Part shown: one piece after another, positions 30,697 to 38,142 of the stretch
Position numbering within the stretch: position 1 is the stretch's first letter
Layout: every line of letters starts with the position of its first letter
IMG/VR virus record: IMGVR_UViG_3300002142_000006
Location: 1-49,233 of that record
Direction: 5' to 3' (one strand)
Source of the DNA: a virus
Length of the DNA stretch: 49,233 nucleotides
Notes under the pieces: model-generated
Databases searched by the model: none
Told to the model about the DNA's origin: nothing
Seen by the model: only the letters and a program-made list of their open reading frames with translations
Translations under genes and position numbers: made by a program

Positions 30697-33237
30697 TTGG
30701 AATTTTATACATCAGTAAACCGCTATGGCAATTCGATTTTATATCGAGGTTATCAAGACGGTAGGCGAGTAAGTCAACGTGTTCCATTTCAACCAACACT
30801 TTATGTTCCTAACAATAAAGGCGATTGGAATACTATGGATGGTACTAAAGTATCCCCAATGCAATTTGAGGATATGAAAGGTGCAAGAGAATTCATAGGG
30901 CAGTATGGTGAAGTCGAGAACTTTAAAATCTACGGCAATACAAACTATATTGCACAATTTATTCATGACAGGTTTCCTGGCCGTGAGATAAATTTTGATC
31001 CATCTTTAATCAGTGTCGCAAACCTTGATATTGAGGTTGAGTCCGACGATGGTTTCCCAGAACCCGATCAAGCAAAACATCCAGTAACTGCTATCACAAT
31101 AAAAGATAGTATTCGTAATACATATTATGTTTGGGGTCTTGGTGATTGGAGCATAGATAAATCTGAGATGAAAGATGAACTATGTGATAGTTCAGTTAAG
31201 TACACAAAATGCATTGATGAAACTAGTCTCTTAAAACTATTTGTTCAACATTGGTCAACCCCTCATTTAACCCCTGACGTAGTTACTGGATGGAATACAA
31301 GAGGGTTTGATATTCCTTATCTGGTTAATCGTATTAATATTATGTTGGGTGAAGAATGGGTTAAGAAATTATCACCGTGGAAGATGGTTAAGCCTAGGGA
31401 AGAAACCTTCAAGGGTAAAACTCATATAACATATGAATTAATGGGTATCAATCAAATGGATTACATGGACTTGTTTCTCAAGTTCGGATATCAGACTTAT
31501 GGTAATCAGGAAACTTATCGTCTTGATCATATAAGCATGGTTGTACTCGGGGAACGTAAACTCCAATTCGATGGTAATCTATTTACATTGTATAAAACTA
31601 ATTACCAAAAATTTTTAGATTATAATATTCGAGATGTATGGTTGGTTGATCGTATCGATGCTACTACTACATTCATGAATTTGATTTATACCCTTGCATA
31701 TAAGGGTGGTGTTAACTACTCTGATACATTGGGTACGACTGCAATATGGGATTCAATTATCTATCGTAGATTATCAGAACAGAAGATCGCAATACCCCCC
31801 AAGAAAGATACCCCTAAACTAGAATACCCAGGCGCTTACGTCAAGGAACCTATTCCTGGAAAATATGATTGGGTTGTATCCTTTGACTTGAACGCACTAT
31901 ACCCTTCCTTGATCATTCAATTGAATATGGGCCCAGATACTATTATAAATGGTGTTACTAATGGGGTTAATGTAGATAGTTGTCTTGCTGATACTAATAC
32001 ACCTAACAATATACCAAACTCTGCTATGTCTGCGGCAGGTATACATTTTAACACATCGTTTCAGGGTTCGTTACCTAACATCATCGATTCTTTTTATAAT
32101 GAACGTGTGGTCATTAAGACACAAATGTTACGTGCAAAACAGGATAAAGAAAATATAGATCCTGCTAATAAGATTGAGAAATATAAACTTGAGATGGAAG
32201 TTGTTCAATGTAATGTTAAACAAATGGCAATTAAGATTTTATTGAACTCACTTTATGGTGCGATGGGCAACCAATGGTTTAGATATTATGATAACAGGAT
32301 TGCAGAATCTATCACGTTATCTGGTCAATTAACTATTCGTTGGGCAGAACGTGCAGTCAATGACTTTATGAATAAGTCGATGAACACAAAAGATGTTGAT
32401 TATGTTATTGCAATGGACACTGACTCATTGTATTTAAACTTTGGTCCATTTGTTGAAAAGTTCTTGGGTAGTAAACCTGAAACCCAAAAGACAGTTAGAT
32501 TCTTGGATAAAGTATGTGATGATAAATTTACATCCATCCTGGATGATGCTTATGCTAAACTATACGAAAAAATGGGTGGATATGAAAACCGCATGGTAAT
32601 GAAACGTGAGGGTATCTCTGATAAAGCAATTTGGGTTGCTAAAAAACGTTACATCTTAAATGTATGGAATAATGAAGGTGTACAGTACAAAGAGGCCCAA
32701 ACTAAAGTTATGGGTATAGAAGCAGTTAAATCATCTACACCAGAAGTATGTCGAAATAAATTTATGGAATTATTTAAAATATTGATCAATGGTGATAACA
32801 ATGATGTACGTGAGTTTGTAACTAACTTTAAGAATGAATTCCGCAAACTTGAACCGGAACAAGTATCTTTCCCTCGTGGGGTAAGTGATATTACATCTTG
32901 GACTGATCGCAAAACCATATATAAGAAATCTACCCCAATTCATGTTAGGGGGTCTTTGTTATATAATCATTATGTTAAAGACAAAGGGTTAGACAAAAAC
33001 TTGGAATTAATTAAAGATGGTGAACGTATAAAATTCTGTTATCTACGAGTACCTAATCCTATTAAAGAAAACATATTATCTTTTCCAGAAAAGTTCCCAG
33101 AAGAACTCGGATTGAAAACATATATTGATTATGATAAACAATTCGAGAAATCTTTTACCGACCCATTAACTCTTATTTTAGATGCTATTGGGTGGACATT
33201 GGAAGATAGGAATACCCTTGAACAGTTTTTTACTTAA
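30697..33237 (+). CDS. gp43: gp43 DNA polymerase (family B), TTG start
   Basis: Replicative polymerase with 3'-5' exonuclease. Exo I is D111-I-E113, Exo II GWNTRGFD205, Exo III Y309-NIR-D313. Pol motif A is D397LNALYPS, motif B K513...NSLYG (517-521), motif C DTDS (574-577). It has 846 residues (T4: 898). The start is TTG 30697: GGAG (30684-30687) precedes it, and the first residues (EFYTSVNRYGNSILYRG) match the family N-terminus, while no ATG fits. A rare start codon may limit polymerase synthesis. Confidence 0.96.
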   Translation: MEFYTSVNRYGNSILYRGYQDGRRVSQRVPFQPTLYVPNNKGDWNTMDGTKVSPMQFEDMKGAREFIGQYGEVENFKIYGNTNYIAQFIHDRFPGREINFDPSLISVANLDIEVESDDGFPEPDQAKHPVTAITIKDSIRNTYYVWGLGDWSIDKSEMKDELCDSSVKYTKCIDETSLLKLFVQHWSTPHLTPDVVTGWNTRGFDIPYLVNRINIMLGEEWVKKLSPWKMVKPREETFKGKTHITYELMGINQMDYMDLFLKFGYQTYGNQETYRLDHISMVVLGERKLQFDGNLFTLYKTNYQKFLDYNIRDVWLVDRIDATTTFMNLIYTLAYKGGVNYSDTLGTTAIWDSIIYRRLSEQKIAIPPKKDTPKLEYPGAYVKEPIPGKYDWVVSFDLNALYPSLIIQLNMGPDTIINGVTNGVNVDSCLADTNTPNNIPNSAMSAAGIHFNTSFQGSLPNIIDSFYNERVVIKTQMLRAKQDKENIDPANKIEKYKLEMEVVQCNVKQMAIKILLNSLYGAMGNQWFRYYDNRIAESITLSGQLTIRWAERAVNDFMNKSMNTKDVDYVIAMDTDSLYLNFGPFVEKFLGSKPETQKTVRFLDKVCDDKFTSILDDAYAKLYEKMGGYENRMVMKREGISDKAIWVAKKRYILNVWNNEGVQYKEAQTKVMGIEAVKSSTPEVCRNKFMELFKILINGDNNDVREFVTNFKNEFRKLEPEQVSFPRGVSDITSWTDRKTIYKKSTPIHVRGSLLYNHYVKDKGLDKNLELIKDGERIKFCYLRVPNPIKENILSFPEKFPEELGLKTYIDYDKQFEKSFTDPLTLILDAIGWTLEDRNTLEQFFT

Positions 33238-33252
33238 ATGATACAAAAGCCC

Positions 33253-33281
33253 TTGCAAAATCTGCTAGTTTGTGTTATAAT
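33253..33281 (+). promoter_or_regulatory. Early/middle promoter of the DNA-modification operon
   Basis: TTGCAA (33253-33258), 17 bases, TATAAT (33276-33281) with GTGT before the -10, 24 bases before the methyltransferase ATG. The next promoter is at 39526, so this one probably serves all eight genes between. Confidence 0.88.
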
Positions 33282-33304
33282 ATACTTGTATTAGATATAG
33301 GATT

Positions 33305-34504
33305 ATGATGAAATACACTCCATATAATTTAAAAGATGTTCATACTGCATCTTTGCAAAATAAATTTAAAGTTATCTCCACTTTTGCTGGAGGAGGTGGG
33401 TCTTCAACAGGATATAGGCTTGCTGGTGCTAAAGTATTATGCGTCAATGAATTTGTTGAAGAAGCCCAGAAGACTTATGCTGAAAATTACCCAGAGACAT
33501 ATATATTCCCTGGAGATATTAAACAATTAACCGGAAAAGACTTCTTAGACATAACTGGTCTTGCTGTTGGTGAATTAGATATTCTAGATGGTTCCCCACC
33601 ATGCTCTGCATTTTCGGTTTCAGGGAAACTTTCTCATAATATACATGAAGAAAAGTTCGTTGATTTGTACGGTGATGTTACTGTTCAAAAAGTCAGTGGT
33701 AAACATTCAGATGGTTGGGGTAAGACTAAAAATTATTCTGACGGTATGATAGTGGAAAATATTGAAGACTTATTCTTCGAATTTTTAAGAGTCGCTGATG
33801 ATATCAAACCTAAAGTTATAATTGCAGAAAATGTTAAAGGACTAACTATAGGTGAGGCCAAGTCATATTTCAATAAGATTCTTAACACATTTGAAAAAAT
33901 CGGTTATCATGTATCTGCCCAAGTACTAGATAGTCGTTACTATGGAATTGCCCAAACTAGGCAGAGGGTTATATTCATTGGGGTTCGAGAAGATGTTGCT
34001 GATAAAGTTGGAATAAACTTTATGAATCTTCAAAGTATATTCCCAGTACCAATGTCTGATATTGTTACTGTAAAAGAAGCAATGGTTGATTTACAATATG
34101 ACACTGATGAAGTGAAATACCTAACAGATAAATTCTTGGAGACTGCATACTGGAAACAGACTGGTAGTAAGATGGAAATTGATCCACCGAAAGTTTTAAC
34201 TGGTATGGACTACCATCCTAAAGGTCATCACTTTAATTTAAAAAGAGTATCGCAGTATGCCCCAGCACCAACAATTACTGCTATGGGTAGTGGCGATGGT
34301 ACTGCTGGTGCTTTTCATTGGATTGAACCTAGAAAACTTACACTTGGTGAATTGAAAAGGATTATGTCTTTGCCCGATGATTTTAAACTTACTGGAAAGT
34401 GGAATCAAAAAGCAGAACGTATTGGAAGAATGGTGCCACCGTTACTTATGAAGTCGGTGGCAGATTCTGTTTATAAACATGTATTGGAGATATATAATGG
34501 CTGA
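33305..34504 (+). CDS. DNA cytosine-C5 methyltransferase, motif X Asn replaced by Arg
   Basis: Transfers a one-carbon group from a SAM-type donor to cytosine C5. Motif I FAGGGGSSTGY (27-37), motif IV GSPPC with nucleophile Cys100, motif VI AENVKG (174-179), motif VIII QTRQR (217-221) and motif X IGRMVPPLL (373-381) are all present. It has 399 residues and a short target-recognition region (about 245-325), suggesting a short site. Canonical motif X reads GN(S/A)V; here Arg375 replaces Asn. It is the first gene of the modification operon and overlaps the CmoA-like gene by 8 bases. Confidence 0.95.
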   Translation: MMKYTPYNLKDVHTASLQNKFKVISTFAGGGGSSTGYRLAGAKVLCVNEFVEEAQKTYAENYPETYIFPGDIKQLTGKDFLDITGLAVGELDILDGSPPCSAFSVSGKLSHNIHEEKFVDLYGDVTVQKVSGKHSDGWGKTKNYSDGMIVENIEDLFFEFLRVADDIKPKVIIAENVKGLTIGEAKSYFNKILNTFEKIGYHVSAQVLDSRYYGIAQTRQRVIFIGVREDVADKVGINFMNLQSIFPVPMSDIVTVKEAMVDLQYDTDEVKYLTDKFLETAYWKQTGSKMEIDPPKVLTGMDYHPKGHHFNLKRVSQYAPAPTITAMGSGDGTAGAFHWIEPRKLTLGELKRIMSLPDDFKLTGKWNQKAERIGRMVPPLLMKSVADSVYKHVLEIYNG

Positions 34505-35192
34505 TTTTACATTCGCACATAGGGAAGAAGGTTTTGATGAACACATTGAAACTAGTATTCGTGGTTATAGTAACTTATTAGATGATGTGATCGATCTATC
34601 ACGTTATTACGTTGAAGACGGCACCAATATATTTGATATAGGATGTTCTACAGGAAAACTCACTGAACGTATGCTTGATTCAAATCAAGCATTTTGTCAG
34701 GATGCTAATTACATTGGGGTTGAAATCGCAGAAGGTTTTTTTGATAACTTAATAAACAGAAAGAATGATATATCTAAAGCATATCCTTGGGCCAACGTAG
34801 AGTTTATTACAAAGGATATTCGTGATGTAGAAATTACTAATGCGTCCCTAGTGACTTCTATTTTTACATTACAATTTATGTCTAAACGTCATAGACAAGA
34901 CGTTATTAATAAAATCTACGATGGTTTAAATGATGGCGGTGCGTATATATTTTCAGAAAAAACACTTTGTGAAAATGCTAAGTTTCAAGATATGCTTACA
35001 TTCAATTATTATGATTATAAAAGGAAGACCTTCACGACGGAAGATATCATGGATAAAGAAAAAACTTTACGAAATATGATGAAACCTAATACATGGAAAG
35101 AGATAATATCTATGTTAAACATTGCTGGATTTACAGAAATTCAACCGTTCTGGAGAAACTATATGTTTGTAGGCGCAATAGCAATAAAATAA
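34497..35192 (+). CDS. CmoA-like SAM-dependent enzyme
   Basis: Class I SAM-binding fold close to CmoA, which makes carboxy-SAM from SAM and prephenate. ATG 34497 is chosen over 34479 (GGAG at 34485-34488). Shared text with E. coli CmoA as I recall it: RGYSNLL near residue 22, DIGCSTGKL (47-55), DIRDVEITNAS, FTLQF (123-127), KIYDGLNDGGA, SEK, and YDYKR. In an ungapped alignment E. coli Arg199, which holds the carboxylate, falls on Glu188 with Lys189 next to it. So fold and ancestry are clear, but true carboxy-SAM synthesis is uncertain. No CmoB is nearby. Confidence 0.85.
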   Translation: MADFTFAHREEGFDEHIETSIRGYSNLLDDVIDLSRYYVEDGTNIFDIGCSTGKLTERMLDSNQAFCQDANYIGVEIAEGFFDNLINRKNDISKAYPWANVEFITKDIRDVEITNASLVTSIFTLQFMSKRHRQDVINKIYDGLNDGGAYIFSEKTLCENAKFQDMLTFNYYDYKRKTFTTEDIMDKEKTLRNMMKPNTWKEIISMLNIAGFTEIQPFWRNYMFVGAIAIK

Positions 35193-35203
35193 TGGAGGTT
35201 TAA

Positions 35204-35374
35204 ATGGAATTACGATGGTTAAATAATGTCCTACAATATAGAACTTTAAATGAATATGATGACTATGCTTCTTATAATCCAAGGACTGGTCAGCCATTGA
35301 CCAGACATCAATGGACAGAATGGAAATATGTACCAATAGTTAGGGAAGAACAAAATGACAAAAAAACAAGTTGA
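35204..35374 (+). CDS. Hypothetical protein (56 aa)
   Basis: Not recognised. GGAGG (35193-35197) precedes ATG 35204. It is aromatic- and charged-rich (LRWLNNVLQYRTLNEYDDYA, ending with HQWTEWKYVPIV). It overlaps the MazG gene by 20 bases in another frame. It lies inside the modification operon but shows no catalytic motif. Confidence 0.6.
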   Translation: MELRWLNNVLQYRTLNEYDDYASYNPRTGQPLTRHQWTEWKYVPIVREEQNDKKTS

Positions 35375-35774
35375 TTTAAACGAATATACCAAATTCGTAG
35401 ATGCAGTTACATCTAATGAGAGTAATAATATTGATTACTTTCACAGGAGACTAAGTGATTTATCTAATAATAATGATGGATATAACTTTTCCCTATTAAT
35501 GACTTCTGGTATAGGTATTGCTAGTGAAGGCGGTGAGTTTAATGAAATTATTAAAAAGATACTATTTCAGGGGAAGCATTTCAATGATGAGAATGTATTT
35601 CACATGAAACGTGAACTTGGTGATATTATTTGGTATTGGATTAATGCTTGTCGTGCATTGAACCTAGACCCTAATGAGGTTATTGCAGAGAATGTTCGTA
35701 AGTTAGAATCTAGATATCCAGGTGGCACGTTCGATGTTTATAAATCAGAAAATCGTAAAGACGGCGACCTATAA
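35355..35774 (+). CDS. MazG-like nucleotide pyrophosphohydrolase
   Basis: Hydrolyses NTPs or dNTPs to monophosphates. It has the MazG metal motif E58-GG-E61-FNE64 and ELGD with E87/D90, then the conserved WYWINACRALNLDPNEVIAE. It has 139 residues, one MazG domain, close to marine-phage MazG. Embedded in the modification operon, it may clear a competing nucleotide or adjust pools; the substrate is not visible in sequence. Confidence 0.9.
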   Translation: MTKKQVDLNEYTKFVDAVTSNESNNIDYFHRRLSDLSNNNDGYNFSLLMTSGIGIASEGGEFNEIIKKILFQGKHFNDENVFHMKRELGDIIWYWINACRALNLDPNEVIAENVRKLESRYPGGTFDVYKSENRKDGDL

Positions 35775-35776
35775 TG

Positions 35777-35980
35777 ATGGATGCATATAACCTTTCACAT
35801 AAGTTGCTTGATGCATGGCGTGAAACTATGATAGCATCTCAAGATACAGGATCGATAAATAAAACATATCCAGAAATCAATACTTGTGTTATAATGGATG
35901 ATAATGGTAAACGAAGGGTGATCGGTTGTCACATTGACGGAACAGACATTGTATTAGATTTGGAAAGTAATAATGGTTAA
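35777..35980 (+). CDS. Hypothetical protein (67 aa)
   Basis: Not recognised. Two adjacent ATGs (35774, 35777) overlap or follow the MazG stop; the second is used here and the first is equally possible. The product (DAYNLSHKLLDAWRETMIAS, then a short beta pair IMDDNGKRRVIG) ends overlapping the TET-like gene by 8 bases. Co-translated small partner of unknown role. Confidence 0.6.
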   Translation: MDAYNLSHKLLDAWRETMIASQDTGSINKTYPEINTCVIMDDNGKRRVIGCHIDGTDIVLDLESNNG

Positions 35981-37310
35981 AGTAATAGTTGCTCAGGCTA
36001 AGTTTGATGCTGAACATGTTATTGGTACGTTCATTGATGAATCTCACTATGATGAGGTTATTAGTGAAGACTGTGACTTCTATGCCCCAACCCCATATGG
36101 GGAAGATCCGTATGATGAAAGTCGGTTGATATTCAAATTTCGTAAGAATGCATTTACTGAGAAAGAGTATGTTGAAGCATATCTTGGTCTGGTAGATGCA
36201 GCTCAACCTCAGACTAATCGTGGTCTTGCTGCTGGTCCTCGTGGTGAAACTACTGGTGCTCGCGACTTCGTTAAGGCAATAGAGTTCGATATCCTGCGTC
36301 ATTTTATGACTGATAAAACTTCTACTCTATACGAAGACGACACTAGTGACTCTCAGCACATTGAACATATCCGTGCTACACATGCAGCAGGTCAAGTTAA
36401 AGACGAGACTCGTGGTGTAGTGTGGCGTCGTGGCGCAGTTGAAGAAGCTGGTCTGGAATATGGTAACTGGTTCGATCAGTGGGTCACTCAAATGTGTACT
36501 CTATCTAAAGAAGTTCAGTTGGAACGTACAAAGGAAATTTATGAAAAATTTATTTCAGACACTTCTTATGCTGCCGCAGTCAACTCTGGAGTTGCGGGTT
36601 TCTATGATCGCTATCCTCGGTTTCCGTATGGTCGCGTAACATCTTACTCTGCGGCGAATATCAAGTGGGAACTGGCATTTCCTTACCTGAAGCGATTGAA
36701 TGGATACTTCCGCGATTTGGTTCCTGGAAAGTATGCTGCACAGAAACGTGCTGCAGATAAGTTAGATCCTCGTTTTCTAGTTCCTGACAGCGTATTCACT
36801 ACGATCACAGTCAATAAGAACTTTCGTACTGCGGCACACCGTGATGCTGGTGATCTGTCTGAGGGGTTCTCAAACCTCGCCGCTCTGACTGGTCCTGATG
36901 GTAAAGGATGGACTGGTGCATACTTGACATTCCCAGAGTATCGTGTCGCAGTTAATGTTCGTCCAGGAGATCTGCTCTTGGTAAACAACCACGAAGGTAT
37001 CCACGGCAACTCTGCGATCACATCACCCATCGAGGAATCTGACCGTTGCACATTGGTATGTTATTTCCGTGAGAACATGATGGAGTTAGGTTCGTGGGAA
37101 TATGAGAACACTCGTAAAGACTTTGTCGAGTCTCGTAGATTGAACAAAGAACATGCCGACTGGCGTGCTGGTTGGAATGGTGTGTCTCCTGGAATGTGGA
37201 CATCCCGTGAATGGTATGACTTCTGTACCGAAAAGGGTGGATCTGACATGCTTAATAAGTATCATCCAGAAGCGAATGCAGTTGCGTCATCACTTGAGGA
37301 CTTTTTCTAA
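35973..37310 (+). CDS. TET/JBP-family 2-oxoglutarate/Fe(II) dioxygenase
   Basis: Oxidises a C5 substituent on DNA pyrimidines. The double-stranded beta-helix domain occupies about residues 270-370: NFRTAAH289R-D291 gives the iron-binding H-x-D, GYLxFPEYR-type text (GAYLTFPEYRVAVNVRPGDL) follows, the distal His is H344 (HGN) and Arg358 (DRCTLVCYFRENM) should bind 2-oxoglutarate. These are hallmarks of phage TET/JBP proteins. It has 445 residues with a long N-terminal extension. From about codon 70 the gene is richer in G+C and uses CTG leucine, unlike neighbours, suggesting transfer. TAATG overlap with the glycosyltransferase. Confidence 0.92.
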   Translation: MVKVIVAQAKFDAEHVIGTFIDESHYDEVISEDCDFYAPTPYGEDPYDESRLIFKFRKNAFTEKEYVEAYLGLVDAAQPQTNRGLAAGPRGETTGARDFVKAIEFDILRHFMTDKTSTLYEDDTSDSQHIEHIRATHAAGQVKDETRGVVWRRGAVEEAGLEYGNWFDQWVTQMCTLSKEVQLERTKEIYEKFISDTSYAAAVNSGVAGFYDRYPRFPYGRVTSYSAANIKWELAFPYLKRLNGYFRDLVPGKYAAQKRAADKLDPRFLVPDSVFTTITVNKNFRTAAHRDAGDLSEGFSNLAALTGPDGKGWTGAYLTFPEYRVAVNVRPGDLLLVNNHEGIHGNSAITSPIEESDRCTLVCYFRENMMELGSWEYENTRKDFVESRRLNKEHADWRAGWNGVSPGMWTSREWYDFCTEKGGSDMLNKYHPEANAVASSLEDFF

Positions 37311-38116
37311 TGATCATAATTATCCCCACTCACATGCGTGAGCAGAACCAGAAGTGTTACAACAACATGCCGCAGTTCGTTAAGAACATGACTGTACTTG
37401 CGGCACGTTCTGATCGAGTCGCAGAATTAACTAAATATAATCCATCAGCATGTATTATTGATATCGGTGAAACTGATGGTATCGCAGATGTGCGCCAACG
37501 TGTTGTAGACTACGCTAAGGATGAAAAGGTTCTTATTGTAGACGACAGTTGCGTATTCATGCAACGTGATTCTGACCTGAAGTTATCTGAAATCACAGAA
37601 GAAGGTTGGAAAGAAATGCTCAACATGGTTGAGACAATGTTGGATGATTATCCTTGGGTAGGTATCAGCGACCGAGGTGGGAACAATCGAGTTCCAGAGG
37701 ACTTTAAAGAAGTGGCCCGTTCGTACTCTTGTTATGGTATCAATCCCGTCACTATGCGACAACATGGTGTACGCTTTGACGGAATGTATCAAAAGAATAA
37801 AGAAATTAAGTTGTATGAAGATTTCTATGCGACTCTCGCACTACTTACAAAGGGAGTAAAGAATGCCGTTATTTTCAAATATGCTTTTAATCATCCTCAT
37901 GGTAAGCCTGGCGGCAACTCGGTGTTCCGAACAACCGATTTACAAAGAAAATGTTTGGAAGCACTCGCATCAGAGTTCCCTGGTTATGTTAAACTGGTAA
38001 AGAAGGAAGATCCTTCATGGGTTACTGGTAAAGGTGATAAGTTTAGATGGGAAGCGATTATATCATGGTCTGAAGCATTTAAGAGTGGAGGTAACTCCTT
38101 GGAGGACTTCTTTTAA
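37310..38116 (+). CDS. TET-associated-type glycosyltransferase
   Basis: Putative GT-A-fold transferase that would put a sugar on the hydroxyl made by the TET-like enzyme. The N-terminus (IIIIPTHMREQNQ) is a nucleotide-sugar-binding start, D78-D79-S follows VLIV as a DxD-like metal site, and GISDRGGNNR and the C-terminal KFRWEAIISW complete the pattern. It has 268 residues. Start overlaps the dioxygenase stop, indicating coupled synthesis. Both proteins end in the same motif, SLEDFF, an unusual coincidence. The sugar donor is unknown. Confidence 0.85.
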   Translation: MIIIIPTHMREQNQKCYNNMPQFVKNMTVLAARSDRVAELTKYNPSACIIDIGETDGIADVRQRVVDYAKDEKVLIVDDSCVFMQRDSDLKLSEITEEGWKEMLNMVETMLDDYPWVGISDRGGNNRVPEDFKEVARSYSCYGINPVTMRQHGVRFDGMYQKNKEIKLYEDFYATLALLTKGVKNAVIFKYAFNHPHGKPGGNSVFRTTDLQRKCLEALASEFPGYVKLVKKEDPSWVTGKGDKFRWEAIISWSEAFKSGGNSLEDFF

Positions 38117-38122
38117 TAAATA
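38115..38122 (+). promoter_or_regulatory. Possible late promoter before the 459-residue protein
   Basis: AATAAATA is one base from the late consensus, 21 bases before ATG 38143, next to a good GGAGG. It could give the last operon gene extra late expression. Confidence 0.4.
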
Positions 38123-38142
38123 TAGTATTAGGAGGAATTTGA

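Noticed and set aside
35885-35895. GTGTTATAATG inside the 67-residue gene
   Set aside because: It matches the -10 half of the promoter set, but no TTGCAA-like -35 lies 17 bases upstream and the following gene is already coupled by overlap.
36683-37249. Long reverse-strand open frames opposite the dioxygenase gene
   Set aside because: Shadows of a G+C-richer gene. They lack ribosome sites and family motifs, and no other minus-strand gene is supported in the window.
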